Shown here: one piece after another, positions 38,316 to 53,405 of the stretch | How the letters are laid out: every line of letters begins with the position of its first letter | Position numbering within the stretch: the first letter of the stretch is position 1 | NCBI GenBank assembly: GCA_037179515.1 | Contig: JAXCGZ010000117.1 | Span: forward strand, 22,501-86,500 | Direction: 5' to 3' | Origin: Halocaridina rubra | Taxonomy: Eukaryota > Arthropoda > Malacostraca > Decapoda > Atyidae | Length of the DNA: 64,000 nt | Position numbers and translations under genes: made by a program | The notes under the pieces: generated by a model | Told to the model about the DNA's origin: nothing | Seen by the model: the letters and a program-made list of their open reading frames with translations, nothing else | The model's database searches: none

Positions 38316-41174
38316 TTTATCATAGAGATATAGAAAGGTATCAAGGAGCAATAAAATTTCACGTTAGTCAACTCTTACGTTGAATAGGCACTTGAATAAT
38401 TCTGCTCTAGTGCAAATTGAATTTGTAATACGACTCTTAGTCAATAAGAATTCCCACTTTAATAAGGGTCAGGATAAAGTTCAAATACTAACAGTAATTC
38501 TTGAAAGCAAATATTGAGAACAGGTATTTTTAATGGCAAATATGCCCAAATTAAGTATCTCTCTTTCATATCCAATTTTGTAGTTACTATATACTAAATA
38601 AAATTTTAATTTACTGCTTTTTAAAGTTATGTACAGTGTATACTTTTAAGTTTTTTAATATAATTCTGTATTATGAAGTGTATTGAGTGGACAGTATGCC
38701 ATGAATAGGTGTTATCTTGTGTATTGCTGCATGTTTTTTCTTTACGAATTTATTATGTACAATTGTGGTGTTATGTATCTTCATTTAATTTCCTATTGTT
38801 AAAGACAGTAGAGCGAGGAATAGATACAGCAGCTAATACATCACTTGGAAGTTCACCTACAGTTCTTAATTTAGAGTACAGTGCAGCTATTTGTAATGAG
38901 TTCAGTATGTTTATATCATTATATTTGGATGTGTTTGGGTCCTGTTAGAGTACAGTGTTTTTATACTAAGGCATTGTCATTGTTTTCTTTTTTTCCCAAA
39001 GATTAGCTGAAATGGTATTTAAATGAAAATACTGTACATACAGTACAGTTTTATGCTGTAGTAATGCTTTTGAAATTTTACTGTACAGTGTTATCATTGG
39101 AGAAGAGGTAATGTTTTTTGTGCTCAGGATTGGGACTGAGTATCTCAACCTTCTTTTGAATACTGAATGTAAATTATAGAACTTAAATATTTTTAAAGCA
39201 CTGTATATTGTTTGTTCAAGTAAATGTCCAGTTGAACTCTGGACTAATTGATGTAGAGAATTGGACTTTCCCATGATCAGATGAGGTCAGTGTTGTGATA
39301 TGTTACTGATGGGTGATAATGTAGGACATGGAATTTTTCACTGGCATAGGTATTGTTAAAAGCAAAGATTTTGTGAACAGAATATATATTGGTAAAATAT
39401 GTAAGGATGATAGAATAGAATAGTGTAAAGGGAGAGAAAGTGAGATTGAGAGCAAACTAGCAGTCTTGAACAAGCCAGAGTGGGCATTCCTTTGGCATGC
39501 ATACTTTTAATGACTTTTACGCTATCACAGAAAGATTCTTATTGATAGGAGTTAAGAAAATTATAGGTTTACATATTAATCATTCTATACAGGTAAATAT
39601 CACTTTTCTGGTTATCGTCATGATCTGATTATCTTTTGGTGTGAAAGGGTACAATTATAAATAAAAGATAATTATAGGAATCAGCGTTCTTGAGTCAGAC
39701 TATATTGTACCTGTAATTTATAACTGGTTAATTTTTTAAAGTCTGCGATGCAATCACCTTCACATCTATTAGGATTTAAAAATATATCAAATCTCACTGT
39801 TGATGTATGATATTACATATATACATTTTTGCATGCAATTAAAGTGAATAAGAAGACACCCATATCTTGGAGATTTCATTTGGAGTGTATAGTGACTGTA
39901 TTCAGTTCATAGACAAGGCATCTCACATATATTCTGTATCACTCTGTTACTTATGTCCTCTTCATCTTCCAGGATGTTAAGACCCATATATAAAGCTCTG
40001 TCACCCCATACCCATCTTCCAGTATTTCAAGGCTCATACATAAACCCTCTTTCACTCCATACCCACCTTCTCCTTGGCCTGTCTTAAGCCATTACATATG
40101 GTTAAGTTTCGCTTCTGGACCTCCTTGGATCTCTTTATCTATCGCTTACAGGTGTCCATACCAAGTGAGCAGCTTTAGTTTTATTCTTTTCCTCTACTCT
40201 ATTGCTTTTTCCCATGCTATATATCTTTCCTCCACATATTTTATGAAAGAATGGGTGTGGCTTTGTATAGCATATGTTTAGATCATGAACAACCTGTGAT
40301 ATCAGTATATAAAATGCTCTTCCAATAGGTTTGAAAAGACTTTTACATTTTTGGCCAACTAAATAGCCAAGCACACTTTCAAATGCTTCCAACATCAGTT
40401 TGAGCTGTTAAGTGAAGTATAAAGCACATGAACTTTTATCATAGAGATATGATATGAACTGCTCAAAATATTGTGATTATGCATGCTAAGCATTGGTAAT
40501 TAGATTAATTGAGATGTTTTTATGTGTTAAACACTGTACAAGATATAAAATATGAAGAATGCTGTTTATGAAGTCAAACATTAACTTGCTTTCTGTGGGG
40601 TTTTTTTTATGTATTTCAGTTGTATTAAGTATTTGTTTATTTAGTAAAGGTATTGGATGGCCCAAGTTATCAGTTTATTATGCATTTATTTCCATTTTCT
40701 AGGCATTATATTGTGATAAATTTTCAGGTCACCCAACTCACTAATCTTTTGTAATCATAAACTATCATGTTTATATTAGATTGTTTACTCAACCGACTCT
40801 GTAGCATTAAATATTTCCCTCGTGAATTTTGTATATGCTAATCGTGAAAACTTTTGTAAAGTATAGTCATATACATTTTTATTCAATAATACTCCTTTTA
40901 AATCATTTTATATGTTTTTTTTACCATCTTGACTAGGTTAAAGAAGAGAGAAAATAAGTACCCATATAGCTTACAATTAAGTAATGTTATGGTATTTTCT
41001 CTTTCCATGTAAGTATTAGTTGATATGATATCACCTGATGGCTCTCACTTTGATTTGACATATAATAGCTCTGCCACTGGAGAAGAATTGCTCTACCTTT
41101 ATGTACGAAAATGAAGCTATAATCCCCGTTTAATGTGCCACTATTAGTTCCCATCATGGGGATGGACACAATGT
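38316..41174. other. Long AT-rich stretch, no gene recognised
   Basis: No family-like coding, tRNA or strong repeat was found. A small duplicated phrase (CATCTTCCAG...CCCATACCCA) occurs at about 39965-40070. ORFs under 105 codons show no domains. Confidence 0.55.
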
Positions 41175-44165
41175 ATAATTATCTAATTGTGCTCACGGGA
41201 AAGAGCCCAAAGCTCGTATCTTCCCGTCTCCTGATCGGTTCCATTTTGTAGTTAGTGATACTTATCATACCTGTCCTTAAAACTATGGATTGAGTTAGCA
41301 TTAACTACCTCCTCGCTTAGTGAATTCCAAAAAGTACTTCCTTACATCCTAAAGAAGTTTTCTTATGAAGCTTCAATCTATGATCTCTAGTTCTAGAGCC
41401 AGCCATATCAAAATATCGATCCCTATCCACTCTATCATGACCAAGAAGGAATTTAAAGACTGTCACCATATCCCCCCTCAATCTTCTAGCTTCGAGTGAT
41501 GGTAAGTCTAATTCCCTCAGCATCTCTTCATAACTGAGATTGCGTATTTCTGGCACCAGTTTCGTGGCATGTCTTTGAACTTTTTCAAGCTTAGCTACGT
41601 GCTTTTTCAAGTGTCGATTCTAAAAGGTGGCTACATATTCAAGTTTTGGCCTCATAGGTTAAATAAATATTTCTAAACATTTCCTTGTCCGTGTGCCTGA
41701 AGGCTACCCTTACAGTTGATAAGAAAGCCTATGCTGCCCTTACTATGCCATTTATATGTATTTCTGGAGACAAACCTGCCAGTATGTTTACTCTTAGATC
41801 TCTTTCATTTTCTGTCTCTTGAAGATGTTCTTCTGCCACCGAATAGTCAAGCTTGGGCCTTGTTGCACTTGTAACCATTCTCATTACCTTACATTTTGAA
41901 GTATTGAATTTCATTAGCCATTTTTCTGACCACTCATGCAGACTACTTAGATCTTCCTGAAGTTCTCTACCATTGTTCTCGTTTTTTACTTTCTTCACAA
42001 TCTTTGCATCATCTGCAAACATATTCATGAATAAATTTACACTCTGGTAGGTTATTTACGTATACAAGGATCAAAAATGGCCCTAAAACTTAACTCTGTG
42101 GAACTCCACTACTAACTCTTCTCCATTCAGACACTGAGTGTCTTACTCTAACCCTCTGTTCCCTTCCTTCTAAGTAAGCTTTTATCCATTCCAAGACATT
42201 TCCACCCATTCTAGCCAACGCTTGCAGCTTCTTAATAAGTCTCCCGTGTGGGACAGTGTCAAATGCTTTCTGAAAGTCTAGGAATATGCAATCTGCCCAG
42301 CCCTCTCTTTCCTGTAAGATTTGGCTTACCTCATCATAAAATTCTAATAAGTTTGTTACTGTTGATCTACCTTCTCTGAAGCCATGTTGTCTCACTGACA
42401 AAAAATTGAAAGATTCCAAGTGAAGAGAGATATGTTTCCTTAGTAGTTTCTCCATAACTTTGCAAACTATGCTGATCAAGGAAACTGGTCCATAGTATAG
42501 AGCCATAGCCCTCCTTCTCTTTTTGAAGATAGGTATCACGTTCGCTTGTTTCCAGCAGCTTGGAATCTCCCTGACTCCAGTAACTTTTTAAATATGATAC
42601 CCAGTGCCACTGATATTGAGTTTGTGCATTTTTTATGTACATGAGGGGATATATCATCAGGACCTGTAGCTTGATGGACATCTAACTCCATCAGCGCTTT
42701 GCATACCTCTGTGGCTGAAAGGTTGATGTTTTCTAATACCGGCCCATGAGCTATCTCTGCGATCTAAGGGGATGGGGTATTTTCTACTGTAAATACTGAC
42801 TGAAACTCCTTGTTCAATTCATTGCAGCTCTCTTCATCTGTCTCAGTGATGCTTCCATCCACTCTTTTAAGCCTTAAAACCTGTTCTTTTACCTTCAGTT
42901 TTCATCTGATAAAGCTGTGGAAAAGCTTGGGATTCCTTAGCCTTCCATGTGATGTCCCTTTCATAGTCTCTCTCTGCCTCTCTTCTTTTGCTTATGTAAT
43001 CATTTCTTGCTCTTTTGTAGGTTTGCCAGGCATTTATGTTTTTTCTCCTCCTATACCTTTTCCAGCATTTGTCTCTCCACTCCTTAGCTCTATTACACTC
43101 ATTATCGAACCATTTCTCTTTGGCATGAATTACACCTACCTTGGTGACAGGTATGCAGCAATCATATTTCTCACAAAAGATGTCGTACATTTCTTGTACA
43201 GATTTGTTGTAGAATAAGGTCCTCCAGTCAAGTACTGCAGAAAGCTCATTGATTTTGATGTAATCTCCTTTCAGATAGTTCCTCTTCATGTCCTCAGTGC
43301 CTCTACTCCCAGGCAGAACATCTTCAATAATATACTGTACTCCATCAGCAAAACACAGTGGTCACTCTTTCCAATTGGTGGTTCATACTCAATTTTTTCA
43401 ATATCCAACACGTGATATGTGAATACTAGATCAAGTAGTGATGGCTCATCCCCACCCCTGGCCCTCGTTGGTTCCAGTACATATTGGTGTAGGAAATTCC
43501 CTTGTATGCAATCTAGGAATCTTGCCCCGAATGAGTCCTCACCACTGTGTGGGTCAAGATTTATCCAATCTATCTTTTTATGATTATAATCTCCCATAAT
43601 CAAAATCCTACATTTTCTCTCCCATGCCATTTTAACAGCTGAGTTTACGACTTCAATAGTACTTATATGACTTTCCTCATAATCTTCTAGCCTATGTTGG
43701 TTCCTTGGTGGGTTATATACAACAGTTATTATAATGCTTTCTGACCCAGTATTTATGCTAGCAACAAGAAATTCCTTGCACTTACTTTCTAGAGCCAAGT
43801 TTATTTCTTCAACCTGAATCCTTTCACTTATGAGCAGTACTATCCCTCCACCAGTCCTCTCAGATCCCCACTTGCGGACCAAAGAGGGAAGGTCCGCTCA
43901 CCCTCAAGGGAGAATATCAGCAAAAAAAGTCCTCTCAGATATTTCAGTCCTTAATATTCTGAAACCCTTAGGAAAAACTGTGACACTGTTCATGTCCTCA
44001 CTCAGCTTAGTCTCTGTAACTGCTACTATATCTGCCTTACCTTTGTGAATCCTATCTTTTAATTCTACTGCCTTACCAGCTAATCCATCAGCATTTGTGT
44101 ATACCAATCTTAATGAGGCCCCATCCCCTGATAATCTGTCATTATCTTCTTTATCTCCCTCATAA
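41175..44165 (-). mobile_element. CR1/Jockey-like LINE, near full ORF2, broken
   Basis: On the minus strand the endonuclease begins near 44130 (LVYTNADGLAGKAVELKDRI, DIVAVTETKLSED) and continues with VVYNPPRNQHRLEDYEE, ILIMGDYNHKKIDW and KSDHCVLLMEY. A linker follows (WFDNECNRAKEWRDKCWKRY). The RT has VSLISIVCKVMEKLLRKHIS, QHGFREGRSTVTNLLEFYD, FLDFQKAFDTVPHGRLIKKL and NMFADDAKIVKKV. The C-terminus has KLEKVQRHATKLVPEIRNLS. The ORF2 stop equivalent is at 41252-41254. Several frameshifts and stops break it. The 3' end has AATTGTGCTCACGGGAAAGA next to a short ATTATCTAATTGTG tail. Three more copies lie at 61.0-64.0 kb and a relic at 50.4 kb. Confidence 0.92.
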
Positions 44166-44275
44166 GAATTAAGACTGGATGCCCTTCCTATTGCCCCATG
44201 GTGGGTTCAATCGCAGGTCTGTCAACTCCCGAATTGAGTAATTTAACTGAGCTACACCGATATGTAAATACGCCA
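44165..44275 (-). repeat. SINE family S, copy 3 (fragment)
   Basis: GACTGGATGCCCTTCCTATT and GCCCCATGGTGGGTTCAATC match the body and (diverged) B-box of the family on the minus strand. An A-box-like TAGCTCAGTTAAATTACTC is also on the minus strand. It abuts the 5' side of the LINE. Confidence 0.6.
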
Positions 44276-44590
44276 CCCCATTAGCAGGAAGAATAATATT
44301 TGGAAACACCAAAATCCCATTTGCAAACCGCGGTTGTGTGACAGCACCATATAGCATATGTCTTCATTAACCACTGATCCAATATTTCCATATAGGAAAG
44401 TAGAGAGAGAAATTGAATAGGGAAGGATCATTTCGTTTTGATAATGATTAATTCTCTCTCTCAGGAATGAGCAACTATTCTTACTCAATATGAAAAGGAA
44501 ATAGAGGATGGACATAAAACAAAAAGCTAATTTTTTACAGTCATATGACTTAATGTAATAATTAGGTTCCATAATGGTAGATGTTTGAAA

Positions 44591-44748
<158 letters not shown>

Positions 44749-44809
44749 CTATAATATACTCCTGAAATATTAAAAATACTGTCCAGTACTGTATAACAAC
44801 AAATATGCA

Positions 44810-45769
44810 CTTCATTGGAAATAATTATATAGTAAAAAATACTGCACAGTACTTTACTAGAAAAACTGTAGGGTGTACACTATATCTGCCATGAATAGAA
44901 GTGTAGTCTTCAAATATCAATGCGATGGGCTTGGTGAATGTGGAAGCATTTTTGAATATATGAAAAGAAAAGTTTAGATGCAATGGAGACATATTGTTCA
45001 TCATGTTTGTTTTATTTTTTTATTTTTTTTATATAAAACCTCTACAGTTATTAAAAAGCACAGAAATCATTGTGTAAAGTACATGATGATTAGTGTACTG
45101 CATTTTATTTATTGATTTGTTTTTGCAAATTAACCTTTTCATTTTATATAAAATTATAAAAGTAAGAGAAAGCATATTAAGGTAAGTAATGATTAATCAC
45201 ACTTCACTGTATGCAAAATATTTTCAGTCTAATTGATTATTTTAAGAATCTTAGCTTTAATGTAAAGTCTTTGCAAATTAATTCAAACACTTCATTGGAA
45301 ATAATTATACAGCAAAAATAGGGTACTGTACAATACTTAATTAGAAAAAATAGTGTGTACTCTGTATCTGCCATGAATAGAAGTGTAGTCTTCAAATATC
45401 AATACGATGGGCTTAGAGGGTATGGAAGCTTTTCTGGATATGTGAAGATAAAAGTTTAGATGCAATGGAGTTATGTTGTACATAATGTTAGTTTTACTTT
45501 TTAATCTTTTAATATAAACCTCTACAGGTATTAAAAAGCACACAAATCATTATGTAAGTACATGATGATTAGTGTACTGCATTTTATTTATTGATTTGTT
45601 TTTCTAAATTAACTTTTTCATATTATATAAAATCGTAAAGGTAAGAGAAAGCATACTAAGGTAAGTAATGATTAATCACAACTTACTGTATGCAAAATAT
45701 TATCAGTCTAATCGATTATTTTAATATTTTTAGCTTTAATATAAAGCCATAGCAAAGTAATTTCAAACA
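44810..45769. repeat. 480-bp tandem duplication
   Basis: CTTCATTGGAAATAATTATA starts copies at 44810 and 45290. Shared blocks in order include CTGCCATGAATAGAAGTGTA, TTTAGATGCAATGGAG, CATGATGATTAGTGTACTGC and GGTAAGTAATGATTAATCAC. Divergence is modest (substitutions and small indels). No coding potential was seen. Confidence 0.95.
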
Positions 45770-46135
45770 AAATTAAAATTCAGCACTGCATTATATAGTG
45801 GGTGCTCTGCAATCTATTACCTTTAATAGAACAAATAAATTATATTGGTGAAGACTCATCATCATCACTGTCCTCCCTTTGTACTATAATGCTTTGGAGT
45901 CACCATGAAACTAGGTATTAAGGGATAAAGTTTCTGAAGTCATGAGAAGGCTACTTTGCGGCAGGCTGACGCATATTCAAATACAAGAACAAAGCGAAAA
46001 GCTAATACGCATGGCTGAGGTGACAAAAATTCAACCGAAAGTATCATGAAAATGTTAATTCCTTTTCTGGTAGAGAATATAAACATTTAAACAATAAAAA
46101 TAACATTAGATTCATATTTACATCAAACATATATA
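45770..46135. other. Noncoding stretch
   Basis: Nothing recognised. Confidence 0.5.
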
Positions 46136-46319
46136 GGAGCAAGTAAGATAACAACTCCCAGTACATTAAATAAACCCCATTATTGTTAGGTAAGGTTAGC
46201 TTAGGTTAGTACGGGCTTGGTTAGGCATTAAATTAATCTAATCTAACTCAACTTAACCTAACCTTGCCTATCCACGTACAGGTTATTAAATGTACTGGGA
46301 GTCGTTCTTACTTAATTCC
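46136..46319. mobile_element. Foldback MITE with telomere-like core, copy 2
   Basis: The left arm AGTAAGATAACAACTCCCAG + TACATTAAATAA is inverted relative to the right arm TTATTAAATGTACTGGGAGT + CGTTCTTACTT. The core has GTTAGGTAAGGTTAGCTTAG on the left and AACTTAACCTAACC on the right. The right end joins (TA)n. Confidence 0.92.
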
Positions 46320-49608
<3,289 letters not shown>

Positions 49609-49618
49609 TATATATATA

Positions 49619-49702
<84 letters not shown>
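49609..49702. repeat. (TA)n microsatellite abutting Tigger copy 2
   Basis: TA run with one slip, beginning at the Tigger end. Confidence 0.97.
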
Positions 49703-49706
<4 letters not shown>

Positions 49707-50289
49707 TGCATTACATCATGATATGCACTATTGTATAAGTGCAGGCATTTCTTTTATTTTTCATGGAAGTGCTCCTCTAACACCTACTTATATCCTTTAT
49801 GTCTTGCAGCAGTTTAGGATTTATTCTTTTACTCACTGATCTTCGGAATACCATACATGGAAATGGACTTATGAGGAAAGTTAACTAGTGCATTAGTGTA
49901 TAATAAAAATTATTCAGAAATATGGTTTACAGAAAATCCCACCTCAACAGTTGATACAGTACAGTACTATGTAAATGTAGAAAAGACTATAATGCAGACT
50001 AAGAACACAGACCCATAGTACAAAATAGAAATATTTATTAACTGTAATACGTGTGCATTCCAAAATCTCTCTGCAATATACATAAATTTCTTAAATGTAA
50101 ATATTGTGAAAAAAAATAAGACTAACTATTCAAAGAAACTGGGCTGACACTCGATGTACTTCACGAACACGAAAAAATCATTGACTTGCAATAATAGCCA
50201 AGTTAGGTGTGATGATGCTGTTGGAGTAATTAAGCGATTTCTGAGGGCTGAGATGGTAGCTAATTCTTTGGGAAAAAGCACAGTAGCTG
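49703..50289. other. Noncoding stretch
   Basis: Nothing recognised. Confidence 0.5.
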
Positions 50290-50395
<106 letters not shown>

Positions 50396-50424
50396 TGTTT
50401 TGTTCACGAAGTTGAACTTGCGCA

Positions 50425-50700
50425 CTCCTGTATTTTCCTAACAGTGCTACCGGGAGAGAGCACCATGTTTGTAAGTTTCCATCTCCGAGTCGGTCTCCTT
50501 CTTTTAGTCATTAACACTTATCATACTTGTCCTTAAAACTACGGTTACAGATAGACTTTACTACTTCCTTGCTTGGCGAAATCCAATCATCATTTATTCT
50601 TACATTATGCTTCCTTGAATCCTGCAAAGTTTTCTTACAGGATTTTCTTCCTCTGCCAAGACCAAGAGGAAATGGTGTTCTGACTTCTGTACACGTTCCT
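50425..50700 (-). pseudogene. 3' fragment of the CR1/Jockey-like LINE, decayed
   Basis: GTCATTAACACTTATCATAC, TTGTCCTTAAAACTACGG and CTACTTCCTTGCTTGGCGAA match the 3' coding end of the LINE copies at 41.2 and 62.3 kb, with indels. Confidence 0.75.
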
Positions 50701-50859
50701 ATAAAGGATGTGAGTTATTAAAGCAGTCAGTTGCTGTTAACCCAAACTCTGTTAAAGTCTCTGTCCTCAATTTAATATAATCTGTGATTGTACATAGTGT
50801 TTCTGTATTATAGTTAAGGTGGTTCCTAGTGTTGCATTTCTGGATCATTCCCTAGTGAG

Positions 50860-51640
50860 TATTTACTCTAGTTTGTTTTTTGTTTCTCTGTTTTGTGTGC
50901 AGGTGTGACTTTCAAACAGCTAAAATGGTAACTATTCTAATTACATAAAGTGTAAAGTGAATTTAGTGAAAGAATATAGTACATATTGGTTGGTTATATC
51001 AAGTAAATATCAAGGAATTTATGGAACTTTTTCACTGGCGACAAGGATTAAAATTATGATCAAGAAAGGATTATGATAGAGTGTTGGTTAGGAAACTTTT
51101 TTTTTTTAATTTACGTTGGCGTCACCATGTCCAGTTTACATTGCTCATACTGATGCTATTAATTATTCTGACGAGTCACTGCAAAAATTTTGCAACCTAC
51201 TGCTGCAGAATAGAAGTATTATGTTCAGCATATAGTTTAGCTGCGGAGAAAAGATTGTCGGCTTTCCTAACCAAAGTGGGCTCCAACGTTTTTGCCCTAG
51301 CAAAAAGCTTCATAGCTCCTAAAGACCCAGCTACTTTCACTTATGCAGAAATCTTAAAGCAATAGAACACACTCGTGACTTTGGGACCCAACTTGGTGAT
51401 TTGCTCTGTGGCTTCTTTGTGACTTGCATGGTTAATGATGGCACTCAACCTTTATTATTAACAGAGACACAGCTCACTTTCCATAGGGCCGTTGACATAG
51501 CCACTGCACAAGAAGTGGCTTTTTCTGGCATGCAGATGGGTGGGGGGAAGAGCCTACCGTTTTTAAATGTACGGACAAGTGATTATTTCAAGCTAATCTA
51601 CTCAACGTACTTCTGGTCAACAACATAAAAAGAAGAGATC
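50860..51640 (+). pseudogene. Ty3/gypsy-type gag relic
   Basis: A leader-like TGGCGACAAGGATTAAAATT at about 51034 is followed by gag-like translation. EKRLSAFLTKVGSNVFALAK, PATFTYAEILKQLEHTRDFG and LLTETQLTFHRAVDIATAQE correspond to the usual arthropod gypsy gag order; the retropepsin and RT are missing. The leader motif recurs at about 53411 in the neighbouring gypsy relic. Stops and frame changes are present. Confidence 0.75.
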
Positions 51641-51772
51641 ACGCAAGGATAACGATTCCCAGTACATTAAATATCCCAGTAAATTGTTGGATTTGATTAG
51701 ATTAGCATATACAGTATTAGGTTAGGCATCAACATTACCTAATCTACCCCAACAATTTAGTGTGTTAAAGAG
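51640..51772. mobile_element. Foldback MITE with telomere-like core, copy 3 (right arm lost)
   Basis: CAAGGATAACGATTCCCAGT then ACATTAAATATCCCAG is the left arm, and TTAGGTTAGGC is the core. The right arm ends early after CAACAATTTAGTGTG. Confidence 0.8.
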
Positions 51773-52130
51773 CTCCCCCTTGGGGTGCTGGCATCCCAAT
51801 TTAAAAAACGCTTCTGTAAAGAAAATGGAATTATTAATGGATGCCGTAAGAATTTAGATTTATTTTTATAAACTTTTTATTTGTATAATTATGATTAGTT
51901 GTTTGTTGTACACAGACACTGGACATTCGGGAAAGTTTCTTTAAATAGTTCTGGATTTGAACTAATAATCCAGAATCTGAATTTCAGATAAAAACTTAGC
52001 AGGAGGGTCTGCCCCTCTCTTTTTCCTCTCTTACTTTATTTAATTTTCGTGATTTTCCCTCCAATTCCCTAATATCCTTAATCTCCTCCCCCATTGTTCC
52101 CCTCCTATCCCATCCCATCCTAAAAAAAAA
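51773..52130. other. Noncoding stretch
   Basis: A C/T-rich portion at 52010-52120, then an A-run. No gene was seen. Confidence 0.5.
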
Positions 52131-52912
52131 AAAATAGGTGAGAATGGAAGGTTGTGGAAATTGAATCAGTTGCTATTTGCGAATGATACTGTTGTACTGG
52201 TGGCTGATACTAAGAATGAACTGAATCATTTGGTGACTGAGTTTGTTTGGGTATGTGAAAGAAGGAAGTTGTGAGTGAATATTGGTAAAAGTAATGTCAT
52301 GTGATGCAGGAGTGTTAATGTTGACAGACTGAATGTAGGGGTGAATGGGGAGTTATTTGAAGAATTTGAGAGTTTTATGTATCTGGGGTCACATATATCA
52401 AGGAGTGATTGAGTGGATGCAGAGATAAGTCATAGAATAAAGGAAGCAAGTAAATGTCTAGGTGGGTTAAAAAGCGTAATGAGCAAAAGATATTTGGGAA
52501 TGAATGCAAAGAGAAGGATATATGAACGTCTGATTGTGCCGACAGCACTGTATAGAGTAGAGACTTTGAATACATGAGAGGATGAATGAAACAAATTGAA
52601 TGTAATGGAGATGAGGTGTTTGAGAAGCATGATTGGTGTATCAAGAATAGATAGAGTAAGAAATGAGGATGTCAGGCAGAGAACAGGTGTTGAAAAGAAG
52701 CTGTCGTGGACACATGGAAAGGATAAGTGGAGAACGAATATTGGAGAGAGTGTGGAGTGCAGAAGTGAATGAAGTTAGGTCAAGAGGAAGACCTAGAATA
52801 AGACGCATGAATGGCGTGGAATGGGCCCTGAATCCACGTGGAATGTCATTGGAACAGGGAGGAGAGCTTGCAAGAGATAAGAATGAGTGGAGGAAGATTG
52901 TATATAGGTGAC
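52131..52912 (+). pseudogene. LINE ORF2 3' half, decayed
   Basis: Translation gives KLNQLLFANDTVVLVADTKN (the FADD box changed to FAND), FMYLGSHISRSD, RIYERLIVPTALYRVET, MEMRCLRSMIGVSRIDRVRN and, in another frame, GRPRIRRMNGVEWALNPRGM. The order fits the 3' half of an RTE/Jockey-like LINE such as the one at 25.1-28.5 kb. Several stops. Confidence 0.8.
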
Positions 52913-53044
52913 ACGGCCCAAAGGGGTATCTCGCATCTGCTGGCTCAATGAACTGAGATGAAAGAATGTGAGGGGAGTTGCCATGTGATGAAGTGATGGG
53001 GATAAACCAGCTGTGGCTGTCGGACCTCATTATAGAATATCCTT

Positions 53045-53215
53045 GTTAGCCTACCTTGTGGGTGACCCAAGCAAAGTGGAAGGGGGGGGAAATGTGGCAC
53101 CCTTTTATCCCCAAGGAGCTAAGAGGAATGGTTTAGGTATGTGTGGATCGTAGTGAATGTGTTTTTCTTGGATCGGCCACCGCCCTTACAAGGGGGAATG
53201 AGGCCAGGTATATAT
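53045..53215 (+). repeat. Dispersed repeat R2, copy 3
   Basis: CTTGTGGGTGACCCAAGCAA, ATCCCCAAGGAGCTAAGAGG and CCGCCCTTACAAGGGGGAAT match the R2 order. Confidence 0.75.
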
Positions 53216-53264
53216 GTATGTTGAATATAGAATATATTATTCTTTTTATTAAGTAGATTATAGT

Positions 53265-53405
53265 ACTTTGCCTTTTTACTTTGTTTAGTATTGTTTTTGG
53301 CTTGTGTTTCTTGTGGTTTTGTTTCAGACCGGAGTTATGAATAAATAAACTCAATTTTACGTAGGGTATTATTGAAAATCCCTATAATTCCAATAACACA
53401 TTATA
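53265..53405 (+). repeat. Candidate 5' LTR end of a gypsy relic
   Basis: GTTTAGTATTGTTTTTGGCT and CAGACCGGAGTTATGAATAA, ending in AATAAACTC, recur at 55345-55430. The leader TGACAGTGGCAACAAGATAA follows at about 53407. Confidence 0.65.

Noticed and set aside
42810..43217. 135-codon plus-strand hydrophobic ORF
   Set aside because: Antisense to the CR1/Jockey-like LINE ORF2.
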